Shown in pieces: positions 1-7,217 of a stretch of 32,339 nt of DNA (within the stretch, counting starts at the first letter, position 1; the number at the start of each line of letters is the position of its first letter). A program made the position numbers and the translations under genes. The stretch comes from Balneolaceae bacterium (GTDB lineage Bacteria > Bacteroidota > Rhodothermia > Balneolales > Balneolaceae): positions 1-32,339 of the forward strand of contig REDS01000067.1 in NCBI GenBank assembly GCA_007693395.1, read 5' to 3'. The notes beneath the pieces are model-generated. The model was given only the letters and a program-made list of their open reading frames with translations. It did not search any database and had not been told where the DNA came from.

Positions 1-42
1 ATACTGACCAGGCAGTTAACATTAATAAAATAGGAATTAGAT

Positions 43-82
43 GTGAGTCGTGAGTCTTGAGATACTCAGGACAAGGACTCAC
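43..82. repeat. Inverted repeat at window start
   Basis: GTGAGTC (43-49) is the exact reverse complement of GACTCAC (76-82), and shorter GAGTC and CTCA units lie between them. The arms could form a 7-bp hairpin. It resembles small intergenic palindromic repeats, but no second copy is visible in this window, so its family is unknown. It lies just before the small ORF at 135. Confidence 0.35.
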
Positions 83-134
83 TACTTGCTACCCAAAGAT
101 CAAACGAAATTTAAATCCGAAAGAACAGAATCCC

Positions 135-242
135 ATGAACGCATCAGAAAAACAAGACTGGCAAACACCGCATATAACAAAGCTTGAGATTACCGAATCC
201 ACAAAGCAATTACCTCCGCCGGATGAGCCGCTGCTGTCGTAA
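135..242 (+). CDS. Small orphan ORF resembling a lasso-type RiPP precursor
   Basis: This would be a 35-residue peptide starting MNASEKQDWQTP. I use the internal ATG at 135 because the 26 residues upstream in the longer frame look like non-coding sequence. The pattern W9-x2-P12-x-I14-x2-L17 followed by a Thr (T23) resembles the leader of lasso-peptide precursors (aromatic-x2-P-x-L, with a penultimate leader Thr). The segment after the Thr (QLPPPDEPLLS) is proline-rich and lacks the usual first-residue Gly, Ala, Ser or Cys, so a lasso ring is not obvious. No maturation genes lie downstream, and the upstream side is cut by the window edge. The ribosome site is weak. It could be a stand-alone short secreted or degraded peptide, or not a gene. 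Confidence 0.3.
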   Translation: MNASEKQDWQTPHITKLEITESTKQLPPPDEPLLS

Positions 243-393
243 ACGGTTTGGTAATACATTCGGTAGTGATCCGGAAAGCAGGGTGTTTTACGTGTTAACA
301 TCTGGTGCTGCGCTGCAGGAGCGATTGTTGCAGTGTGGTACGTAGTACTACTGAGAAGAAATAGCATGTGTAGGAGCTGGCTTTGGGATTTTG

Positions 394-1173
394 CTACTTC
401 CTTTCCTGAATTTTCCGAACAGCAGCGGTAACCCATCTTCGGGGTACAAGGCTGATGAATTTCGGTGCAATTTTATTGGCAATTCCATAGATGGCAACCC
501 GTTTTCCCTTCATCAGGCTTTTAAACCCATATTCCGCAACTTCTTTTGATGATGCTACCGGAAAACGGTCAAAGAGTTTCGATTTTTTCATATTTGCCAC
601 ATCCTGAAATTCCGACTCTGTAGGCCCGGGGCATAAAGCAGATACGTTGATATTGGTGTCGGCAAGTTCATTTGAGAGGGCTTCACTGAAAGCGAGTACG
701 TAATTTTTGCTGGCATAGTAAACGCTCATCAGCGGGCCGGGCTGGAAAGCAGCTGTAGAAGCCACATTCATGATATATGCCTTATCGTATTTCATCAATT
801 GAGGCAGAAAAAGATGGGTTAAATGCGTAAGCGATTTTATGTTCAGATCTATCATCACAGAGAGCCTGCTCCAGTCAGCGTCCTTAAAAAAACCATAATC
901 ACCAATGCCTGCATTATTGATGAGGGCATTGATCTCTATTTTTTCTTCTTTCACAAAATCGAAAATGGCAATGGGGGCATCATTCAAAGAAAGATCAACA
1001 GTGAAGGTGTGAACATGAATACCAAACTCCTTTTCTAACTCCTGTTTCAGGGATAGCAAGCGTTCTTCGCGCCTGGCAGTTATAAGCAGATTGAAGCCCT
1101 CACGTGCAAATATTCGGGTTAATTCCAGCCCGATTCCACTGGATGCCCCTGTAATTAATGCTGTCTTCTTCAT
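394..1173 (-). CDS. Short-chain dehydrogenase/reductase (classical SDR, DltE-like)
   Basis: This is a 259-residue Rossmann-fold NAD(P)-dependent oxidoreductase. The cofactor motif TGASSGIG is at residues 8-15, NNAG at 86-89, the catalytic Ser139, and the YxxxK pair Tyr152/Lys156, followed by the PGPT loop typical of the family. Arg residues after the second beta strand (around 34-38) suggest NADPH preference. Length and motif spacing fit the cytoplasmic COG0300 group. The substrate cannot be deduced. It stands alone on the minus strand, separated from the upstream stress-protein gene by a strong terminator, so it probably has its own promoter in the short gap before 1173. Confidence 0.9.
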   Translation of the reverse strand: MKKTALITGASSGIGLELTRIFAREGFNLLITARREERLLSLKQELEKEFGIHVHTFTVDLSLNDAPIAIFDFVKEEKIEINALINNAGIGDYGFFKDADWSRLSVMIDLNIKSLTHLTHLFLPQLMKYDKAYIMNVASTAAFQPGPLMSVYYASKNYVLAFSEALSNELADTNINVSALCPGPTESEFQDVANMKKSKLFDRFPVASSKEVAEYGFKSLMKGKRVAIYGIANKIAPKFISLVPRRWVTAAVRKIQERK

Positions 1174-1221
1174 TATAAAATGTGACTTGAATTTTGAAAA
1201 GATAGATGGGGAAAAATATAT

Positions 1222-1256
1222 AAAAAAACCCTCCCGATTGGTAAACCGGGAGGGTT
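1222..1256 (-). terminator. Rho-independent terminator of the stress-protein gene
   Basis: AACCCTCCCG (1227-1236) and CGGGAGGGTT (1247-1256) form a perfect 10-bp stem with a 10-base loop. Read on the minus strand it is followed by seven T (plus-strand A 1222-1228, overlapping the stem end). It sits 23 bases after the stop of the gene ending at 1279 and insulates the SDR gene. Confidence 0.85.
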
Positions 1257-1278
1257 AGATGTGCGTTCTTGCACTGTT

Positions 1279-2118
1279 CTACTTTTCACCAACCAAAACC
1301 AAAAGGGGTATTTTAGAATAAATTCGCATTTTCTTGGTGTGGTTTTCATCAAGAAGTGATCGAAGAACAGACTTTTTGTATCTGTTTAAAACCACTAAAG
1401 ATATCTTTTTAGAGTCTACGAATTTTGTCATGGTTCCAACGATATCCTCGTCTATAATCAGGTCAAATTTGAGTTTATTCAGAAGTTCTTCCTCGCTGGC
1501 AAGTTCCTTAATTCCTCTGAATTTAATTTCTGTTTCAAGGTTTTTTTCTTTAGTAACATGCAACAGATGAACAGTTGAGCCAAATAATTTTGCAAAACTT
1601 GCTGTTTCTTTGAGATTTCTAAAATCGCCCTCTCTGAAATTTGTTGTAAAAAGGAAGTTTTCAAACTTCAGCTCTTTGGCATATTCAGGTACAGACAGAA
1701 CAGGTACAGTAGAACTCATCATGATATCTGCTGAAACGCTGCCAAAAAGTAATGTGCGGCTGCTCTCTTCAGCTCCACTTCCCATTACTACCAGGTCAAC
1801 TTTAGAATCACCTATAGCTTCGATAATCTGGGATACCGGTTTTCCAATGCGCAATTGTTGCTTCAGTTTAATGTTTTTACCGGCAAATTTTGTATAAAAC
1901 TCTTCTTCCATTCTGTTGAGATGCTGTTCGGCATTCTCCTTCAGGTAATCAATTACACCCTCCACATTAGTGGGAAAATTAAAGGGTGGCTCAATCACAT
2001 TTAGAATGGTTAATTTCGCTCCTGTTTTTTCAGCAATATGGCCGGCATACATCAAAGCCATTTTGGAGCAGGCAGAAAAATCCGTAGGGATAAGTATATG
2101 TTTTGCTGATGAAATCAT
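1279..2118 (-). CDS. Tandem-domain universal stress protein (UspA family)
   Basis: The 279-residue cytoplasmic protein has two Usp domains in tandem. The first (about 1-145) begins ILIPTDFSACSKMALMYA and carries the VVMGSGAEESSRTLLFGSVS nucleotide-loop region followed by TVPVLSVP, the usual end of a Usp domain. The second (about 150-279) keeps the fold-like strands (NFLFTTNF, LVVLNRY) and the final IPLLVLVGEK, but its glycine loop is lost, so only the N-terminal half looks able to bind ATP. Two-domain Usp proteins with one degenerate half are common. Such proteins act in tolerance to starvation and oxidative stress, but the specific role here is unknown. It is a single-gene unit with its own terminator. 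Confidence 0.9.
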   Translation of the reverse strand: MISSAKHILIPTDFSACSKMALMYAGHIAEKTGAKLTILNVIEPPFNFPTNVEGVIDYLKENAEQHLNRMEEEFYTKFAGKNIKLKQQLRIGKPVSQIIEAIGDSKVDLVVMGSGAEESSRTLLFGSVSADIMMSSTVPVLSVPEYAKELKFENFLFTTNFREGDFRNLKETASFAKLFGSTVHLLHVTKEKNLETEIKFRGIKELASEEELLNKLKFDLIIDEDIVGTMTKFVDSKKISLVVLNRYKKSVLRSLLDENHTKKMRIYSKIPLLVLVGEK

Positions 2119-2315
2119 AAGTCTCCTGTTTGTTTTTTATTATAATATGGTTGATGATTTGTTATCTCTCTGTAAAATTTAAAAATAAATTAAATAACCA
2201 GCTATACATCAACAGATGAGGCACAGGTAGGGAAATCCCTGATTAGAAAATCATTACTATCCCTCTACAAAATAATGGACTTAACTGTTAGTGACAATCT
2301 GCCGAGGTTAAGGAG

Positions 2316-2349
2316 AAAAACGGAACCGAATCACACTAACTCAGTTCCG
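2316..2349 (-). terminator. Probable terminator after the collagen-like gene
   Basis: CGGAAC (2321-2326) pairs with GTTCCG (2344-2349). On the minus strand the stem is followed directly by five T (plus-strand A 2316-2320). It lies 9 bases beyond the stop at 2358. The stem is short and the loop large, so this is moderately confident. Confidence 0.6.
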
Positions 2350-2357
2350 CTAAAATG

Positions 2358-3006
2358 CTATTTAGTACCAAAATATTTAGCAACGGCATAGTAATCAGAG
2401 AGATCAGGGAAATCCGGACCAGCTTTTGCAGGCATTCCCCCCGGGATAATTACATAGCGATGATAGTTGCCAGATGCTATTGTTTGGGGATCTGCATCTC
2501 CGGCCAGGTCGTGAAAGATAAGTACAATCTTTTCGGGTGCAAGTTCAGAGTTCAAAAACTGAGTGGTATTCTTAGAAATTGATTGAATAATTGAAAGGGC
2601 ATGCGTTCTTGTGGATGTACCCGTACATCGAACATACACCATCACAGTACCGCTATCAATAATTTCCTCGTCAATAGCTGGCTCAGTAATGGGATATTCT
2701 CTTCTGGTTTGTCCAAAGAAATTAAATGCACTTGTTCAAACTGAAATTTCGAATTCTATCCACTCAGAGAAGATTACATTTGCAGTACCAGGCTCTCCCT
2801 GCGGCCCACGGTCACCAGTTGGTCCACGGTCTCCCTGAGGGCCTCTTTCACCCTGTGGTCCGGGGTCACCTTGTTGCCCATGAACTCCCTGCGTTCCCGG
2901 TTGGCCTTGTGCTCCTTCAGGACCGGCCGGGCTTTCACATGCAGCGCTAAAGAAAAACAAAGATAGCAGCAAGAGAAAAAGTATGCTTGTGGTTTTTTTT
3001 AATCAC
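2358..3006 (-). pseudogene. Collagen-like lipoprotein gene with a start-proximal frameshift and an internal stop
   Basis: On the minus strand a good ribosome site (GGAGGT, 3011-3016) precedes a GTG at 3006 that opens ATT and then a run of eight A. Reading seven A instead of eight joins it to [21 protein letters not shown], a typical lipoprotein signal with lipobox SAAC. Fifteen Gly-X-Y collagen-like triplets follow (GPE to GEP), then [17 protein letters not shown], an in-frame TGA at 2736-2738, and a second stretch in the same frame, from TSAFNFFGQTRREYPITEP to AVAKYFGTK at 2358. The repaired product would be about 215 residues: lipid-anchored, collagenous stalk, globular C-terminal domain. 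UGA is a normal stop elsewhere here (for example the genes ending at 8267 and 9204). The gene is therefore probably inactive, unless the A-run slips and the stop is read through. A sequencing indel in the A-run is possible. Confidence 0.75.
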
Positions 3007-3254
3007 AATCACCTCCGTTTGTAATGTTAAAGTTGTACTTACATAAACTAAATATGTTGCTTCTAATCAATAGTATATCAGCAAATAGATGTGATTTAAT
3101 TCTCCGACATAAAAGTGCGGTGAAATAAAAATTGTGAAAATTAATTGACCTCTGTTTGCTGAAAAAATCGTGTTAGATAGTAAGCTGCTTAATTGCTGTA
3201 CAATATTTTGTATTCACTTAAATCCGCCGATAAATTAAAAATATCTATAAAACC

Positions 3255-3689
3255 ATGAAAAAATATTACTTACTACTATTCACTTTACTTTTTTCACTAA
3301 CTCTGTTTAGTTGCAGTGATAACAGTGTTGGCACATCGAACGACGAGCTTGATGAATGTTTTGGCACATCCATTCCATTTCCGGCTACGGCAACAATAAC
3401 GGCTTGCATAGGGCGGCAGGCAGGGTCCGATTTGATACGAGGTGCAGTTTTTGAGCCGGGTATATCATGGTCAGAAACGCTGAAATTCTTCTCTGATAAT
3501 TACAGCTCAGGCAGATGGAATCTTGTGAAAGAAGATATACCCACTACAACAGCTGGTGAGCGTACCGCAGAATGGGACATTATCGGGCCAGACTTCGATG
3601 TACTTATCTCTGTAACTGCTTTTGGCGAAGGAAGCAGCACATTTATGGTTGGCACCATTGGAATGTACGATTCGGGTGTGGTTAACTAA
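3255..3689 (+). CDS. Small secreted lipoprotein of unknown function
   Basis: This 144-residue product has a Lys-rich start, a hydrophobic core and the lipobox LFSC with Cys20, so it should be lipidated and attached to a membrane. The mature part starts SDNSVGTS and has two further cysteines (in DECFG and ITACIG), possibly a disulfide. The rest is a compact domain containing SWSETLKFFSDNYSSGRW and a C-terminal VGTIGMYDSG. The middle (W-x-E-x-L-x-F-F-x2-N-Y) is reminiscent of small domains that recur in bacterial lipoproteins, but I do not recognise the family. It is the first of six exported proteins on the same strand with gaps of 20-58 bases, suggesting co-transcription. Confidence 0.8.
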   Translation: MKKYYLLLFTLLFSLTLFSCSDNSVGTSNDELDECFGTSIPFPATATITACIGRQAGSDLIRGAVFEPGISWSETLKFFSDNYSSGRWNLVKEDIPTTTAGERTAEWDIIGPDFDVLISVTAFGEGSSTFMVGTIGMYDSGVVN

Positions 3690-3747
3690 TTCAATAAACC
3701 ATCAATAAACAAATAGACGTATTCCACCAACAAAACCACAACATACC

Positions 3748-4458
3748 ATGAAAAAGCTACTCACATACACAGGTTTGGCCATTTTGCTGGTTACAGGAAT
3801 GGCAATAGCACCTATCACATTAGAGAGTGATAAGGGAGAGGAAATAGAGCAACAAACAACTGAGGAAATCAAGGTGACATATGTGCTTCGATTTGATGAA
3901 TCATCCTATGGAAGTTTTGTTCGCCAAACTGGAGAACGCGGTGTCTCCCCAGCAGATTTTGGCAGATGGATTGCCGGTAATGGAACCGGAAGCGTACAGA
4001 TTGGCAGAGATGGAGGCTACGCTCAAATAGAAAATTCAAAGCTTATCATCATGAAGATCGACAGAAGCGGAAGAATACTGGCAGAGCAGTCGGTGAATGT
4101 TTCACTTTCTGAACGGGGAGAGGTGCTGCGTTCTCCTCAAATTGCAGCAGTTATCGATAGAATGTTTCCGGGTAATATACTATACATGGGTGATTCCCTC
4201 ATTTCTGATGGATTGTTTGCCTATGATGCTTTTTACCCGGTTCGCTCAATAGACAATGCAAAGAGAGCCTTTCAACAAAACGCAACCCGATACTTAGGCA
4301 GGCCACCGGGAAATGTTATGTCGGAGACGGCAGATCTGGATAACATGGTAGGAATAGGAATGATGCTGTGGCCCGATACAAGCCGCATGGATGATGCAGA
4401 TAAAATTTCTGTACAGCCCTCGGGCGGCTTGTTTATTCTTATTCCTGATCAATTTTAA
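3748..4458 (+). CDS. Secreted protein of unknown function
   Basis: This 236-residue protein begins MKKLLTYTGLAILLVTGMAIA, a classical signal peptide probably cleaved after Ala21, with no lipobox cysteine. It is the only non-lipoprotein of the cluster. The mature protein opens with an acidic stretch (ESDKGEEIEQQTTEE), then a mixed alpha/beta region with FGRWIAGNGTGSVQIGRDGGYAQIENSK-like strands and a hydrophobic end, GGLFILIPDQF. There are no cysteines and no known catalytic motif. It lies 58 bases after the preceding lipoprotein gene and 20 bases before the next, so it is probably in the same transcript. Function unknown. Confidence 0.75.
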   Translation: MKKLLTYTGLAILLVTGMAIAPITLESDKGEEIEQQTTEEIKVTYVLRFDESSYGSFVRQTGERGVSPADFGRWIAGNGTGSVQIGRDGGYAQIENSKLIIMKIDRSGRILAEQSVNVSLSERGEVLRSPQIAAVIDRMFPGNILYMGDSLISDGLFAYDAFYPVRSIDNAKRAFQQNATRYLGRPPGNVMSETADLDNMVGIGMMLWPDTSRMDDADKISVQPSGGLFILIPDQF

Positions 4459-4478
4459 AGAAATACGATGGTGCGGAA

Positions 4479-5063
4479 ATGCATAAACCATTGAAAAATT
4501 ATCTGCTCATTGTGCTTTTTACGGCTGCATTTATTTGGTCATGCTCTGATGCAAACTCAGCAAATGAATTAGACGATGAGGACATAGGTGAGGTTACCTT
4601 CACAATTAGCGGAGATTTAGAAGGTACATCGTCAGGCGCTGCTTTTTTTGATAATAATACATCAGGCAATGGTGGTGATTACTACTTCGAACTGATTTTC
4701 ATGGACGGAATAGACGGCCCCGAAACGTTTCGCTTTACGATTGGCCGGTATCGTGGTGAGTCGTTCTCGGCGCCCACACCCGGAACATACGAAATCGATG
4801 GGCGGCCATTCAATTTTACAGCAGCTTACGAGTATACAACCGGTAGTTTTACTGGAACCGAACAATATACAGACCAGTATTGCGAGGATGCCTTCGAAAC
4901 CGGCGGCGAACTGGTCATAAGTTCTGTTTCCGATTCTCAAGTGAGTGGCAGTTTTAATTTTACAGTTGCCGGTTTTGATGATTTAACCGATTGTAACCTG
5001 CTTGGTTATGTAGAAATCTCCGGCAATTTCAGAGCTGTACCGTACGATAAATTATTCTTATAA
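4479..5063 (+). CDS. Lipoprotein of unknown function, paralogue A of a tandem pair
   Basis: This 194-residue lipoprotein has a signal ending IWSC (Cys22). The mature part is rich in beta-type segments: GEVTFTISGDLEGTSSGAAFF, then PGTYEI, FTAAYEY, GSFTGTEQY, a Cys pair, GELVISSVSDSQVSGSFNFTV and GYVEISGNFRA. The same ordered blocks occur in the next gene (5090-5689), so the two are a tandem duplication that has diverged strongly. The SGD-x2-G-x4-A-x-F opening and VSGSF near the end resemble the general layout of exported beta-sandwich lipoproteins of this phylum, but I cannot name a family. Confidence 0.8.
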   Translation: MHKPLKNYLLIVLFTAAFIWSCSDANSANELDDEDIGEVTFTISGDLEGTSSGAAFFDNNTSGNGGDYYFELIFMDGIDGPETFRFTIGRYRGESFSAPTPGTYEIDGRPFNFTAAYEYTTGSFTGTEQYTDQYCEDAFETGGELVISSVSDSQVSGSFNFTVAGFDDLTDCNLLGYVEISGNFRAVPYDKLFL

Positions 5064-5089
5064 CCATCAAGCAAAACAAATAGTTAGTT

Positions 5090-5689
5090 ATGATACGACA
5101 CATCGTTCAATATCTGTCAATAGTAACAGGAGTGTTAATTTTAATATCCGGCTGTTCAGACAGCTCCTCAGACCCTGACCTGGGAGGTGATCTTGGTCAG
5201 GTTTCACTTACTGTGAGTGGTGATGTTCAGGGTGAAAAAACCGGCATGGCCGATTTTTATGGCCAAGATCTTGGTAGTTTACACTATTGGGAGCTAAGTT
5301 TTAATGACTTTAGTCCGCAAACTTACTCTTTACAACTATCACTTCAGGATTTTGAAGAAATTGAAAGGCCAGCTCCAGGTAGTTATGAAATAGGTTTTAA
5401 CTCACCAAATCCATTTGGTGAGTCAGGCCCTCCGGTATTCACAGCAATCTATACACATATACCAAATGGAAGTTTTACGGATGCCGTAGAATATAGCAGC
5501 GGCATACTTTGCGGTGATGATAGAACTCAATGGGGCACACTGGTGATTTCAAGCTCAACTTCCTCAGAGGTGAGCGGATCATTTACTTTTTTTGCAATCG
5601 ATATTGATATCGACAACTCCGGTAACTGTGTAATTCTCGGCGAGATCGAAGTTGCCGGAGAGTTCAGTGCAAGGGCGCGTCAATTCTGA
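5090..5689 (+). CDS. Lipoprotein of unknown function, paralogue B of a tandem pair
   Basis: This 199-residue lipoprotein has a clear lipobox LISGC (Cys22). It follows its neighbour by 26 bases and shares its block order: GQVSLTVSGDVQGEKTGMADF, PAPGSYEIGF, FTAIYTHIPNGSFTDAVEY, a conserved Cys (ILCGDD), GTLVISSSTSSEVSGSFTFF, a second Cys (GNCVILG) and IEVAGEFSARA. The two cysteines sit at matching places in both paralogues and may form a disulfide in the periplasm or at the cell surface. Function unknown. The pair are best read as one family of about 170 mature residues, probably all-beta. Confidence 0.8.
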   Translation: MIRHIVQYLSIVTGVLILISGCSDSSSDPDLGGDLGQVSLTVSGDVQGEKTGMADFYGQDLGSLHYWELSFNDFSPQTYSLQLSLQDFEEIERPAPGSYEIGFNSPNPFGESGPPVFTAIYTHIPNGSFTDAVEYSSGILCGDDRTQWGTLVISSSTSSEVSGSFTFFAIDIDIDNSGNCVILGEIEVAGEFSARARQF

Positions 5690-5726
5690 TTTTTTTCAAA
5701 CAAAAGATTAAAAAAACATCAAAGCT

Positions 5727-6263
5727 ATGAATAATAAAGTTATTCGATACCTGAAAACTATCACGATAATCGCACTGCTTACCTTCTTTGCGTCTTGTGC
5801 AGGGAATGGAGACAGTTCGGATGCCACAATCAGCCAAGAAAATGACCTTGCAGAACAGCGAACTCCACAAGTTACTTCTGAGGAAGTTTTCGGTATGGCT
5901 GACTGGGGAACCGGAGAACCAAAACCAATACATATGGTAACTTGTGGTTTTGATGGACATGGCTTATACAGCATTTGGGGCCGGGGTGAACTGTTCTCTG
6001 TGAGAGTGGAGTTTCCGGAGTCCGATGGTGAGGTTGATTTTGAGAATCCTCAAGATGTAATTCTCAATTTTGAACGTGACCACGAGTATGGCCCCTTCAG
6101 GTTTCACATGTTAGGCTCGATGGGTATGACGGGAGAAGTTTCTGCATCGCTTGAGGGGGCGAGTGGAGAAGCAGTGTTACAATATAGCAATTTAGAAATC
6201 GACGGTTCTCTTCTAACCTATGATTTAACCTGTTCACATGATCGAAACCGGCGCCGTCTTTAG
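5727..6263 (+). CDS. Lipoprotein of unknown function
   Basis: This 178-residue protein has a signal ending FASC (Cys24), followed by a low-complexity Ser/Asp/Gln linker. The folded part starts around residue 65 with IHMVTCGFDGHG and ends TYDLTCSHDRNRRRL. The two terminal cysteines, each in a strand ending V/L-T-C, suggest a disulfide closing a beta sandwich. The outline (VTC near the start, TCS at the end, a glycine-rich strand between) loosely recalls LpqH-type lipoproteins of actinobacteria, but this is only a resemblance in layout. The C-terminal RNRRR tail is unusual for a secreted domain. It is co-oriented with its neighbours at gaps of 37 and 55 bases. Confidence 0.75.
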   Translation: MNNKVIRYLKTITIIALLTFFASCAGNGDSSDATISQENDLAEQRTPQVTSEEVFGMADWGTGEPKPIHMVTCGFDGHGLYSIWGRGELFSVRVEFPESDGEVDFENPQDVILNFERDHEYGPFRFHMLGSMGMTGEVSASLEGASGEAVLQYSNLEIDGSLLTYDLTCSHDRNRRRL

Positions 6264-6318
6264 AGTGCCAGTCTGAATTAAATTGATTCACAAATAACAA
6301 ACCAAAACAGACAGAAAA

Positions 6319-7080
6319 ATGATAAGGATATCAGAAGTAAACAGATTACCTGCTGTGGGGGTTTTCATAACAATAATTGCGTTTTTATTGATCTCCTGTG
6401 GCACCGAAAGTAACGATATTGATGAGACCGATGGTTTTAGAGATGGAATTTTAAACGAAATTTGGGAGCTGCTGGATGAAGGTATGATCAGTTCCTTAGA
6501 GAATGATCTTGGCATGCCAATCCATCGTGGGGCAAATCCTCCTGACTTTTCTGCATTTTTTGATGAAGAAATGAGGGGTGATGGCGTTACATTTGAGATG
6601 GCACCTCACTTATTACATAGATCAACTGTTGAAAGTGATCAAGGCAACAATGAGCCGGGAACTCCCTGGGCGCCTCGTGCTTTTCGGTTCAGCAATCAGA
6701 ATCTGCAAAATTATACCATCAATTTTGCAACAAGAGCATCCCAGACTGATGACAATACAGTCGCTGCAAACGGATCATACATTATTGGCTTCGATAATCA
6801 CTTCACCATGTTTGCATTTTTGGAAAATGTTCGAGGTGAAGGAGTTGTAAAAAGCCTGCGCATGTTTTCGGGTATTCTGACAGATCAGGGAGTATCCGAA
6901 CCGTATACCAGTACATTTATGATTGATAATAGTGGAATAAGAGGAGTTATACCCAATGGTACGGGGCGCTCATTTGTGGATGGAGACGACTTCGCAGAGA
7001 TCATACCATGGCCGGAAGGAAATTCCATGAGCATAGAAAATCAAGTTTATACAGATCTTGAAAATGAGATTTATAAGTAG
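6319..7080 (+). CDS. Lipoprotein of unknown function, last gene of the secreted-protein run
   Basis: This 253-residue protein has a lipobox LISC (Cys27) after a somewhat long N-region. The mature part begins with an acidic linker, then a helical segment (FRDGILNEIWELLDEGMISSLENDLGMPIHRG), and a beta-rich C-terminal domain with repeated polar strands (YTINFATRAS, GSYIIGFDNHFTMFAFLENVRGEG, TSTFMIDNSGIRGVIPNGTGRSFVDGDDF). No catalytic motif was seen and the family was not recognised. The second half resembles a small ligand-binding beta fold more than an enzyme. It closes the six-gene run; no good hairpin terminator follows. Confidence 0.75.
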   Translation: MIRISEVNRLPAVGVFITIIAFLLISCGTESNDIDETDGFRDGILNEIWELLDEGMISSLENDLGMPIHRGANPPDFSAFFDEEMRGDGVTFEMAPHLLHRSTVESDQGNNEPGTPWAPRAFRFSNQNLQNYTINFATRASQTDDNTVAANGSYIIGFDNHFTMFAFLENVRGEGVVKSLRMFSGILTDQGVSEPYTSTFMIDNSGIRGVIPNGTGRSFVDGDDFAEIIPWPEGNSMSIENQVYTDLENEIYK

Positions 7081-7189
7081 CTGATGTAGTGATAATTAGT
7101 TGATGAAATAACTGAATCCACGCTGCGATTAAATTTTAGCTGCTCTCACGATCTCACGTATGGATAGTATTCTCGTTTGCCGGTTTAAA

Positions 7190-7212
7190 TATATGTACAA
7201 AATATGTACATT
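7190..7212 (+). promoter_or_regulatory. Candidate CarH/LitR-type operator: two 11-bp direct repeats
   Basis: TGTACA occurs at 7194-7199 and again at 7205-7210, exactly 11 bp apart, with ATA before each copy (ATATGTACAA, ATATGTACAT). The B12-dependent light-responsive MerR-type regulators CarH/LitR recognise 11-bp-spaced direct repeats containing TnTACA, and these two copies fit. The second copy ends 7 bases before the start codon at 7218, so a bound protein would block transcription or translation start. The regulator itself is not in the window. Another MerR-like factor is possible. Confidence 0.45.
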
Positions 7213-7217
7213 CATGC

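Noticed and set aside
252-430. A second small peptide (WCCAAGAIVAVWYVVLLRR) after the orphan ORF
   Set aside because: The frame is preceded by a stop with no start codon before the hydrophobic stretch, so it is not a credible gene.
89-436. A 115-codon open frame on the minus strand
   Set aside because: It overlaps the small ORF and the end of the SDR gene, and its residues (Cys/Ser rich, no signature) look like non-coding sequence.
2611-2950. Plus-strand Pro/His-rich frames opposite the collagen-like gene
   Set aside because: They are the antisense of the Gly-X-Y repeats, which make long open frames on both strands.
3001-3254. A promoter for the secreted-protein run
   Set aside because: The region is AT-rich and many weak TTG and TATTTTG matches exist; none stands out enough to call.
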